From a bacterium (GTDB lineage: Bacteria > Bacteroidota > Bacteroidia > CAILMK01 > JACPUW01): a stretch of DNA of 32,597 nucleotides. The stretch spans positions 1 through 32,597 of the forward strand of contig WGNN01000052.1 in assembly GCA_016124515.1 (NCBI GenBank). Reading direction: 5' to 3'. Under the pieces are notes generated by a model. That model ran no database searches. It had not been told where the DNA came from and saw only the letters and a program-made list of their open reading frames with translations. Numbering within the stretch: position 1 is the stretch's first letter; every line of letters starts with the position of its first letter. Made by a program: the position numbers and the translations under genes. Shown piece by piece: positions 27,171-32,597 of this stretch.

Positions 27171-27205
27171 ATCACCTATCACCCATCACCTATCACTTAT
27201 CACCC
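27171..27205. repeat. Heptamer array 1 (ATCACYY x5)
   Basis: Five in-register 7-bp units: ATCACCT, ATCACCC, ATCACCT, ATCACTT, ATCACCC, then a partial ATCA. Confidence 0.9.
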
Positions 27206-27211
27206 ATCAAG

Positions 27212-27268
27212 AATCGCCTTTGCTTCCTCCGTCATTGCGGACTTGATCCGCAATCTGTTGAGTTGAAA
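27212..27268. repeat. REP-like element copy 1
   Basis: A 57-bp block beginning AATCGCCTTTGCTTCC and containing the hairpin ATTGCGGA-CTTGA-TCCGCAAT, then CTGTTGAGTTGAAA. It recurs at 27545-27602 with one extra C. The palindromic core resembles dispersed intergenic repeats in many bacterial genomes, which often read VIADLIRNLL in one frame. Confidence 0.85.
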
Positions 27269-27327
27269 AACGAAATGATGTGTGGATTTGAAGATTTGGA
27301 GATTTGAAAATGGATTCAATTTCTTGC

Positions 27328-27342
27328 CTCGTTTTCAACGAG
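27328..27342. repeat. Hairpin copy 3 (CTCGTT-TTC-AACGAG)
   Basis: Same stem as copy 2 and same loop as copy 1, again followed by ATTCGAAATTTACTTTTGA. Confidence 0.7.
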
Positions 27343-27389
27343 ATTCGAAATTTACTTTTGAAGAAGTTAGGGTGTGAGTTCTCTATATT

Positions 27390-27424
27390 ATCACTTATCG
27401 CCTATCACCTATCACTTATCACCC
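27390..27424. repeat. Heptamer array 2 (ATCACYY x5)
   Basis: Five 7-bp units: ATCACTT, ATCGCCT, ATCACCT, ATCACTT, ATCACCC. Preceded by the same 18-mer as array 1. Confidence 0.9.
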
Positions 27425-27431
27425 ATCAAGG

Positions 27432-27545
27432 ATCGCCAATCCCATATATTTCGAGGAGTGCATGTGGTCACTCGGCTGGAGCCAAGCGACATAGTCTTGC
27501 GGTTTTTCAAATAACCTATCACTTATCAACTATCACCAATTGCAA
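27432..27545. mobile_element. 114-bp insertion flanked by ATCGCC direct repeats
   Basis: Removing these bases restores the order seen in the first compound unit (CATCAAGR then ATCGCCTTTGC). The insert begins with ATCGCC (27432-27437), and another ATCGCC follows it (27546-27551), like a 6-bp target duplication. It contains a short heptamer run (27518-27538) and a GGCTGGAGCC palindrome, no coding sequence, and no clear terminal inverted repeats. It may equally be a recombination product between repeats. Confidence 0.45.
27518..27538. repeat. Heptamer array 3 (three units)
   Basis: ATCACTT, ATCAACT, ATCACCA; a shorter, more diverged version of the other two arrays, located within the inserted stretch. 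Confidence 0.75.
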
Positions 27546-27602
27546 ATCGCCTTTGCTTCCTCCCGTCATTGCGGACTTGATCCGCAATCTGTTGAGTTGA
27601 AA
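27545..27602. repeat. REP-like element copy 2
   Basis: A 58-bp near-identical copy of the block at 27212-27268, differing by one additional C before GTCATTGCGG. Same orientation as copy 1. Confidence 0.85.
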
Positions 27603-27639
27603 TACCAATCGCAAAACCAATTTTGCAAATGGCTCTATT

Positions 27640-27654
27640 AGACCTGCCAGGTCT
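27640..27654. repeat. Short palindrome AGACCT-GCC-AGGTCT
   Basis: A perfect 6-bp inverted repeat with a 3-nt loop, beyond the main island and about 90 nt after the end of nupC on its strand. It is not followed by a T-run. Similar ACCTG/CAGGT palindromes are common intergenic repeats in Bacteroidota as far as I recall. Confidence 0.5.
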
Positions 27655-27743
27655 GTACCATTCATACAATGCTTATTTGACAATGCCGAAATTTCCAACT
27701 AAGTTATAACACATCAACCCCTGTGAATTCATTCACTCCCAAC

Positions 27744-29063
27744 CTAGATCAACACTCCGGCAATAACCGCGGTCATCAAGCAGGCAAGGGTTCCGGCAAT
27801 AAGTGCTTTTACGCCCAGGGTTGACAACAGCACCCTTTTGCCCGGTGCCAACACACCAATGCCACCAATTTGAATACCAATGGAAGCAAAATTGGCAAAA
27901 CCACAAAGTGCATAAGTTGCAATAATCACCGATTTCTCATCACCTATGGCATTACCTTTAATCAGGTCGGCCAAACTTGCATAGGCATAAAACTCATTGA
28001 GTACGGTTTTTTCGCCCAACAGCATGCCCACCATGGTAATGTCTTCGTTAGCAACACCTATGAGCCAGGCTACAGGAGCCATTAGGTAGCCCAATACAAA
28101 TTGAAGGGAGAGTTTATCAAACTTACCGCCTGAAATCACCGCAATTTGTTCATTGAGATGTGATACTTCGCCCACCCAACCCATAAGCAAATTGAGTCCG
28201 TACATGATGGCGGTAAATACAAGAAGCATGGCGCCTACATTCACAGCCAGCTTTACCCCTTGAGTGGTGCCGTTTGAAATGGCATCCAGCACGTTTTTAC
28301 CTGATTTTTCTTTAGAAATAATGAGTTCTTCATTTACTTTTTCCGTTTCGGGCATCATTATTTTGGCAAATAGCAAGGCTGCCGGTGCCGAAATAATTGA
28401 AGCGCAAAGTAAGTGGGTTGCAAAAAGGGTGCGCGCCTCTCCTACAGCTTCCCCACTGATGCCTGCCCAATTGTCGCCCAAAAAGCCAATGTAGGTGGCC
28501 AATACCGCACCGGCAATGGTTGCCATGCCGCCGGTCATCAAGGCCATAATTTCGCTTTTGGTCATTTTTTCTATGTAAGGTTTCACCATGAGCGGTGCTT
28601 CGGTTTGCCCTACAAAAATGTTGGCCGCTGCTGCAAGGCTCTCAGCACCTGATAGTTTCATGGTTTTTTTCATAACCAAAGCAAAGAAATATACGATGCG
28701 CTGCATAATGCCCAGGTAATAAAACAGCGACATGATGGCCGAAAAAAATACAATGGTGGGAAGCACTTTAAAGGCAAATAAATAGCCCCATGATTGTGAT
28801 GGATCTATAAGGTTGCCAAAAAGGAATTCGGCCCCCGCTTCTGAAACCTGCAAAAGTCCGTTGAACGCATTGGCCACGTACCTGAAGGCATCTTTAACAA
28901 ACGGTACTTTGAGTACGGCAATGGCAAAGCTGAGTTGCAAAAGCAAACCCCATATAATTTGCTTTTTGTTTACCAACTTTTTGTTGGAACTAAGTAAATA
29001 GGCAATACCCAAAAATACGGTGGTGGCTAGCAACGCGCGCAAAATGGCCAAAAATGCATCCAT
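27744..29063 (-). CDS. CNT-family (NupC-type) nucleoside transporter
   Basis: This 439-residue membrane protein belongs to the concentrative nucleoside transporter family. About 8-10 hydrophobic segments are visible. Family signatures include AAANIFVGQTEAPLMVKPY (first hairpin/helix motif), the Nos_tra gate-like GGMATIAGAVLATYIGFLG, and a C-terminal YALCGFANFASIGIQIGG with the conserved Asn-Phe-Ala-Ser. These proteins import nucleosides with protons or sodium. It is the last gene of the etfB-etfA-DUF151-nupC run, 46 nt after the DUF151 gene. No terminator with a T-run follows it. Confidence 0.93.
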   Translation of the reverse strand: MDAFLAILRALLATTVFLGIAYLLSSNKKLVNKKQIIWGLLLQLSFAIAVLKVPFVKDAFRYVANAFNGLLQVSEAGAEFLFGNLIDPSQSWGYLFAFKVLPTIVFFSAIMSLFYYLGIMQRIVYFFALVMKKTMKLSGAESLAAAANIFVGQTEAPLMVKPYIEKMTKSEIMALMTGGMATIAGAVLATYIGFLGDNWAGISGEAVGEARTLFATHLLCASIISAPAALLFAKIMMPETEKVNEELIISKEKSGKNVLDAISNGTTQGVKLAVNVGAMLLVFTAIMYGLNLLMGWVGEVSHLNEQIAVISGGKFDKLSLQFVLGYLMAPVAWLIGVANEDITMVGMLLGEKTVLNEFYAYASLADLIKGNAIGDEKSVIIATYALCGFANFASIGIQIGGIGVLAPGKRVLLSTLGVKALIAGTLACLMTAVIAGVLI

Positions 29064-29109
29064 AGCGGGTAAAAATAAGGGTATTAGATTAGAACAAAGC
29101 GCAAAAGGA

Positions 29110-29724
29110 TTATTTGCGGCTGTTTATTTCGTCGCGGATGCGTGCGGCCAAATCATAGTTTTCTTCATTTATGGCTTCATCCAGCATTTTTTCAAGCTCC
29201 GAAACAGAAAGATCCCCCAAATCGTTGTCAGATTCGAGGGAGTCTATCATATCGTCAATTTCTTCGTCAAGTTCGTTGTCGTCGTAAGCTTCGCTTGTAA
29301 GCTGCTCACTTTCCTTATCGGTGAGGATGATTCCCGCCTCGTTAAGGATTTTTTCGTAAGTAAATATGGGGCAATTGAAGCGCAGGGCAAGGGCTATGGC
29401 ATCAGAGGTTCGGGCATCAATGGTATGCAATTGCGTACCGTCAGTTACTACCAAATCTGCATAAAAAATACCTTCTTCCAGTTTGGAAATGATTACTTCC
29501 TGAACCTTAACAGAAAAACTTCCGAGCACATCTTTCATCAAATCGTGGGTCATGGGCCTCACGGGTTTAATACCTTCTATTTGCACCGCAATTGATTGTG
29601 CTTCGGCGGCACCAATTACCACGGGCAATTTGCGCTCGCCATTCATTTCTTCAAGAATTAAAGTATATGAGGCGGCGGTATGACCTGATGAAATACCGAG
29701 AATTCTGAGCTCAATTTTATCCAT
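29110..29724 (-). CDS. Bifunctional nuclease (DUF151) domain protein with UVR motif
   Basis: A 204-residue protein. Residues 1-130 form a BFN/DUF151 domain, with LPVVIGAAEAQSIAVQIEG, RPMTHDLM and DARTSDAIALALRFNCPIF as the clear family blocks. An acidic linker (about 140-172) leads to a C-terminal UvrB/UvrC-type motif (EKMLDEAINEENYDLAARIR). Members have been called bifunctional nucleases on limited evidence; the UVR helix pair usually mediates protein contacts. It is cytosolic. It sits 20 nt after etfA, in what looks like one transcription unit; why it travels with electron-transfer flavoprotein genes is not clear. Confidence 0.92.
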   Translation of the reverse strand: MDKIELRILGISSGHTAASYTLILEEMNGERKLPVVIGAAEAQSIAVQIEGIKPVRPMTHDLMKDVLGSFSVKVQEVIISKLEEGIFYADLVVTDGTQLHTIDARTSDAIALALRFNCPIFTYEKILNEAGIILTDKESEQLTSEAYDDNELDEEIDDMIDSLESDNDLGDLSVSELEKMLDEAINEENYDLAARIRDEINSRK

Positions 29725-29744
29725 GCATCTGACTTAGAATCCTG

Positions 29745-30707
29745 CTAATTTATGTTTTTAACGGCTTCTATCAATTTTGGAACCACTTCAAAAGCGTCGC
29801 CAACTATGCCATAATCTGCGGCTGCAAAGAAAGGCGCCTCCGGATCTTTGTTGATAACACAGATGACCTTGCTTGAACTTACACCGGCCAAGTGCTGAAT
29901 AGCTCCTGAAATGCCCACTGCTATATACAAGTTGGGGCTGATGGTGATACCGGTTTGGCCAACGTGCTCGCTGTGCGGACGCCAACCCACATCCGATACG
30001 GGTTTTGAACAGGCTGTACCTGCACCTATCAAGTCGGCGAGTTCTTCTATCATGCCCCAGTTTTCGGGACCTTTAAGGCCGCGACCTGCTGACACAACCA
30101 ACTCCGCCTCGGTGAGTGGAATTTTGCCAGTTTGCTTTTCTACATTAAGCACCTGCACATCGGCAGCAGTTGCCACTTTGTCGCTGATATCTTCAACGGC
30201 TACGGCACCACTTTTTTCTTCTATATGGTAGGCATTCACGTTTAAGGTAAGTACTTTATACTCGTGTTGCATATCCATAAAAGCGAAACCCTTGTTTGAG
30301 AATACGGCTTTTTTCACCACAAAACCATTGTCGGTATCAGGTAGCGAAATGGCTCCGGTTACCAACGATGCTTCCAATTTGGCTGCAATTCTTGGTCCCA
30401 TGGATTTGCCATTGTAGGTATTGCCCAGTACAATGACCTTGGCACCACAATGCTGTACCGCGGCATGCAAGGCATTGGCGTAGGTTTTGGCTTTAAACTG
30501 TGCAAAAGCTTCGCCCGTAATGGTGAGAACTTTCGACAATCCGAATGCTGAAAGTGTTTCAATTTCAGCTGCATCTACATTGCCAATGGATACAGCCACG
30601 AGTTCGGTGCCCAATTTGGCTGCCGTATCTGCGGCGTAGGTAACCAATTCTTTGCTCTGTTTCTTAAACTTACCTTCCCAGTTTTCTATATATACTAATA
30701 CGGCCAT
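29745..30707 (-). CDS. etfA: Electron transfer flavoprotein subunit alpha
   Basis: This 320-residue subunit binds FAD and, with EtfB, passes electrons from acyl-CoA dehydrogenases and other flavoenzymes toward the quinone pool. The N-terminal domain starts VLVYIENWEGKFKKQS. The C-terminal FAD domain shows VSAGRGLKGPENW, KPVSDVGWRPHSEHVGQTG and LYIAVGISGAIQH, followed by VINKDPEAPFFAAADYGIVG, all family hallmarks. One base separates it from etfB, so the two are co-translated in the order expected for a stable heterodimer. Confidence 0.97.
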   Translation of the reverse strand: MAVLVYIENWEGKFKKQSKELVTYAADTAAKLGTELVAVSIGNVDAAEIETLSAFGLSKVLTITGEAFAQFKAKTYANALHAAVQHCGAKVIVLGNTYNGKSMGPRIAAKLEASLVTGAISLPDTDNGFVVKKAVFSNKGFAFMDMQHEYKVLTLNVNAYHIEEKSGAVAVEDISDKVATAADVQVLNVEKQTGKIPLTEAELVVSAGRGLKGPENWGMIEELADLIGAGTACSKPVSDVGWRPHSEHVGQTGITISPNLYIAVGISGAIQHLAGVSSSKVICVINKDPEAPFFAAADYGIVGDAFEVVPKLIEAVKNIN

Positions 30708-30708
30708 G

Positions 30709-31443
30709 TTAGAACAATTTTTTTTCGTTATGTAAAATTTCTATCAGTTTCTCGGGTTCTGATGCGTCAATATAAACGCAAGCAGCTTTGGGTACCGGTG
30801 CCTCATATTGCTTGGTCACCGTGTGTACTTCCACATTTTCGTCGAGCACTTCAATGGGTTTGGTACGCGCCTGCATAATGCCGCGCATGTTTGGAATTCT
30901 GGGTTCGCCCAACTCTTTAACCGCACTTACCACCAGCGGAAGTAAAGCTTCAAGGGTTTCTTCGCCGCCATCAATAAAACGGGTAAGCGTGGCTTTGTTG
31001 CCTTCAATTTCCATTTTGCTGCAATAGCCAATTGAGGGCATATCGAGCATTTCGGCCAACAACTCTCCCACCATTCCGCCGTTGTAGTCAATCGATTCGC
31101 GACCGGTAAGAATTACATCAAATGATTGGTTGGCAGCGTAGTTAGCTATTAGACGAGCCACTTGCGTACCACTCATGGGTTCGGTGTTTATACGAACGCC
31201 TTTGTCGGCACCAACTGCAAAACATTTTCTGATGATTTGATCTGAATCGGCAGTTCCTACATTGATAACGGTGAGTTCTGCACCTTGCTTCTCTTTGAGC
31301 TCCATAGCTTTAGCAAGAGCATGTTCGTCGTAGGGGTTCAGGATAAATTTTACACCATCATAATTAACCGAAGCGTGGTCGCTGCTAAAGGCTATTTTGG
31401 TGGTGGTATCGGGGGTTTTACTTATACAAACTAATACCTTCAT
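30709..31443 (-). CDS. etfB: Electron transfer flavoprotein subunit beta
   Basis: This 244-residue partner of EtfA binds AMP. The N-terminus MKVLVCISKTPDTTTKI, the NPYDEHALAKAMELKE helix and the LLTGRESIDYNGGMVGELLAEML-like segment (about 110-130) are diagnostic, as is the C-terminal recognition-loop region near residue 190-200 (MRGIMQARTKPIEVL). It is first in the etfB-etfA-DUF151-nupC unit. The ATG at 31443 starts directly at the conserved strand. A promoter should lie in the gap to its right, but only imperfect -7 matches (for example the complement of CGAAAGTA at 31466-31473) were seen. Confidence 0.97.
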   Translation of the reverse strand: MKVLVCISKTPDTTTKIAFSSDHASVNYDGVKFILNPYDEHALAKAMELKEKQGAELTVINVGTADSDQIIRKCFAVGADKGVRINTEPMSGTQVARLIANYAANQSFDVILTGRESIDYNGGMVGELLAEMLDMPSIGYCSKMEIEGNKATLTRFIDGGEETLEALLPLVVSAVKELGEPRIPNMRGIMQARTKPIEVLDENVEVHTVTKQYEAPVPKAACVYIDASEPEKLIEILHNEKKLF

Positions 31444-31659
31444 GGGGCCAATTTGAAATTTTACGCGAAAGTAGTAAAAAGCTTAGAAGCCATGCTACTT
31501 GTGAACAGGTTGTGTGGGCAATTGAGCACACCGGCGCTAAACTACAGCTGCAATAAACCGCTCTGACCGAATACTTGCCGCGCAGGTAAGAGATGGATAT
31601 GACAAAACTTTGGACTAAGCCATTGATGTATTCGATTAATTATTGAAAACAGGCATTTG

Positions 31660-31691
31660 CATTTCACACCCGAATTTCTACATTTCACACC
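31660..31691 (+). promoter_or_regulatory. LytTR-like direct-repeat operator
   Basis: CATTTCACACC occurs at 31660-31670 and again at 31681-31691, an 11-bp exact direct repeat with a 21-bp period (two helical turns). LytTR-type response regulators bind paired direct repeats at this period; from memory the E. coli LytTR protein YpdB recognises GGCATTTCAT-like repeats separated by 11 bp, which closely resembles this site. It lies about 50 nt upstream of the proposed -33 box, suitable for activation. Confidence 0.55.
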
Positions 31692-31738
31692 ACAAAACCA
31701 ACATTAGAAAACATTCTCTAAATAATACACGTGTTTCA

Positions 31739-31772
31739 TTTTGGGAATTTGATAAACAATACTTCATATTTG
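31739..31772 (+). promoter_or_regulatory. Candidate promoter of the outer-membrane protein gene
   Basis: TTTTG (31739-31743) followed after 21 nt by CATATTTG (31765-31772), a one-mismatch TAnnTTTG. The expected start near 31779 gives a leader of about 23 nt before the ATG at 31802. Confidence 0.4.
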
Positions 31773-31801
31773 TCTTGCAATCAAACAAAAACTAAGCAGT
31801 C

Positions 31802-32434
31802 ATGAAGACAATCAAATTAACAATGGCTCTCGCAACTTACCTATTGGTAATTGCTTTTGCCGCAAATGCACAGGATGTAGGGTTTACCGTAAACAGAGGT
31901 GTGACCGCGGTTTTTCCCGACAGCCGTTCGGCTTTATCAACCCTCAACCAAGGATTTGGCTTTGGTATCAACAAGTACAAACCACTCAAAAAGAACCTGT
32001 TTATCAAAACCGGTTTGAACATGAGTTTTGTGCGCTCCTGTCTATCGGTGCAAAACAAGGAAGGTGAAGTTTTTGCCCTGCCCGAAAAATACACCTACAT
32101 AGACTTGCCAATTACGCTTGAAAAACAATTTTTCACCTACTCGCGGCACTCGCGCAAAGCAACTTACTACAATGTTTCAGCCGGTGTCAATCTGGCCTAT
32201 TTGGCGCACGAGCGTGGATTTGAATCGCGTACAGGCGCTTACCACACCACGCCACTCAACCTGGGTTTTTCTACCGCTTTGCAATGGGTAAAACCCGTTT
32301 CGTGGAACGCTTCCTTTGCCATTGGTCCGTTTTTGCGGATGTATTCAACCGGCGAAGAACATGCTAAAATGGTGGCCTACACAGGTTTGAAACTCGATTG
32401 GAAATTCGGTAACTACTTTGGAAACAGAAAATAA
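31802..32434 (+). CDS. Small outer-membrane beta-barrel protein
   Basis: This is a 210-residue protein with signal peptide MKTIKLTMALATYLLVIAFAANA, cut before Gln24. The mature part alternates polar and hydrophobic residues in strands with aromatic ends (FGFGINKYK, NLFIKTGLNMSFV, YIDLPITLEKQFF, YYNVSAGVNLAYL, PLNLGFSTALQWV, VAYTGLKLDWKFG), fitting an eight-stranded PorT/OmpW-like barrel. The YIDLPITLEKQF strand is very like those in PorT-family proteins of Bacteroidota. Function is unknown. It stands alone, preceded by a possible LytTR operator and followed by hairpins, so it may be condition-dependent. Confidence 0.82.
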   Translation: MKTIKLTMALATYLLVIAFAANAQDVGFTVNRGVTAVFPDSRSALSTLNQGFGFGINKYKPLKKNLFIKTGLNMSFVRSCLSVQNKEGEVFALPEKYTYIDLPITLEKQFFTYSRHSRKATYYNVSAGVNLAYLAHERGFESRTGAYHTTPLNLGFSTALQWVKPVSWNASFAIGPFLRMYSTGEEHAKMVAYTGLKLDWKFGNYFGNRK

Positions 32435-32460
32435 CTCAAGGCCCTTCAGGCTGGCTTGAG
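32435..32460 (+). other. Nested hairpin directly after the outer-membrane protein stop
   Basis: CTCAAG (32435-32440) pairs with CTTGAG (32455-32460), and an inner GCC/GGC helix closes a CTTCA loop. It begins on the base after the stop codon. It could protect the mRNA 3' end together with the next hairpin. Confidence 0.5.
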
Positions 32461-32467
32461 GCTAAAG

Positions 32468-32498
32468 ACCGGGAATTTACCGCTAACAAGTTCCCGGT
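32468..32498 (+). terminator. Probable terminator after the outer-membrane protein gene
   Basis: ACCGGGAA (32468-32475) pairs with TTCCCGGT (32491-32498) around a 15-nt loop and is followed by only a short TT. The weak T-tract makes it a modest intrinsic terminator. Confidence 0.55.
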
Positions 32499-32597
32499 TT
32501 CAATCTTCGATTTATTACAAATTCGGTTGTCTTTGCAAGTGGCTGGCGCTTTACAAGAGAAGTGTTTGATTGCAAAGAAACCCTACTCCCAAGGCCA

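Larger units (their letters stand above)
26961..27602. repeat. Repeat-rich non-coding island between PBP and nupC genes
   Basis: The 801-nt gap 26943-27743 contains no convincing gene; the largest frame there (27304-27600, +) is made of repeats. It holds 9-bp units of the type GATTTGRAG (26961-26991 and 27286-27316), octamers, heptamers, three hairpins, two REP-like palindromes and a shared 18-mer AAGTTAGGGTGTGAGTTC at 27145-27162 and 27364-27381. The blocks recur in the same order, so the island looks like two to three decayed copies of one compound unit. It has no transposase. Confidence 0.85.
31444..31801. other. Divergent regulatory gap between etfB and the outer-membrane protein gene
   Basis: No gene is supported in these 358 nt. 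The right half holds a LytTR-like direct repeat and a candidate plus-strand promoter, listed separately. The left half should hold the etfB promoter; nothing clear was seen between 31480 and 31650. Confidence 0.6.

Noticed and set aside
27171-27538. Possible CRISPR array
   Set aside because: The repeats are 7-8 bp and contiguous with no unique spacers, and no cas gene is present.
27304-27600. 98-codon plus-strand frame in the repeat island
   Set aside because: It is assembled from heptamer, hairpin and REP-like repeats; the protein ending VIADLIRNLLS is a known by-product of this kind of repeat.
27723-27736. GTGAAT-TC-ATTCAC as a terminator of the nucleoside transporter gene
   Set aside because: The 2-nt loop is too tight and no T-run follows; it may be a simple palindrome.
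29020-29595. 191-codon plus-strand frame opposite the DUF151 gene
   Set aside because: It lies antisense to a strongly conserved gene and has no recognisable protein features.
32499-32597. Start of another gene at the right edge
   Set aside because: No frame with a start and coding character is visible in the last 99 nt.

Overview
The window reads as a chromosomal segment of a Bacteroidota bacterium. The evidence is: proteins with C-terminal type IX secretion (T9SS) sorting domains, a SprE/PorW-type lipoprotein, an F1Fo-ATP synthase operon that ends after atpG without atpD or atpC, scarce Shine-Dalgarno sequences, and promoters resembling the Bacteroidota TTTG / TAnnTTTG consensus. The genus cannot be read from the sequence. 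No tRNA, rRNA, CRISPR, transposase, integrase or phage gene was found; the only clearly accessory stretch is a repeat-rich intergenic island.

Layout. 1-4 kb: the tail of an unidentified gene, a YciO-family protein, then on the minus strand a Tat-exported class V aminotransferase-fold protein overlapping a polytopic membrane protein with a C-terminal TPR-like region. 4.1-9.7 kb: one secreted modular protein of 1862 residues (beta-helix, PKD, CUB-like, GEVED, five DUF5011-like domains, T9SS signal). A 16-bp-stem bidirectional terminator separates it from typA. 11.6-14.7 kb: two paralogous PKD/T9SS secreted proteins with a cytosolic DsbA-fold protein between them.

14.7-21.7 kb (minus strand): an envelope/energy unit reading M23 peptidase, bactofilin, AtpZ (a short gene that probably overlaps the bactofilin gene), a four-helix membrane protein, atpB, atpE, a terminator-like hairpin, atpF, atpH, atpA, atpG, terminator. 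Divergent from it (21.8-26.9 kb, plus strand) are the sprE/porW-like T9SS lipoprotein gene and a class A penicillin-binding protein. The gap between the two units holds two -7 boxes arranged as a perfect inverted repeat, so peptidoglycan synthesis, bactofilin scaffold, T9SS function and the ATP synthase all sit around one small control region.

26.96-27.6 kb: a non-coding island of 9-, 8- and 7-bp tandem repeats, three short hairpins whose stems differ by compensating changes, two copies of a REP-like palindrome, and a 114-bp insertion flanked by 6-bp direct repeats. 27.7-31.4 kb (minus strand): etfB-etfA, a DUF151/UVR protein and a CNT nucleoside transporter. 31.4-32.6 kb: a regulatory gap with a LytTR-like direct-repeat operator ahead of a small outer-membrane beta-barrel protein, then hairpins.

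There is no single obviously new defence or metabolic system. The observations most worth checking are the face-to-face promoter element, the internal terminator after atpE, the apparently non-AUG start of atpZ, the LytTR-like operator, and the structured repeat island.
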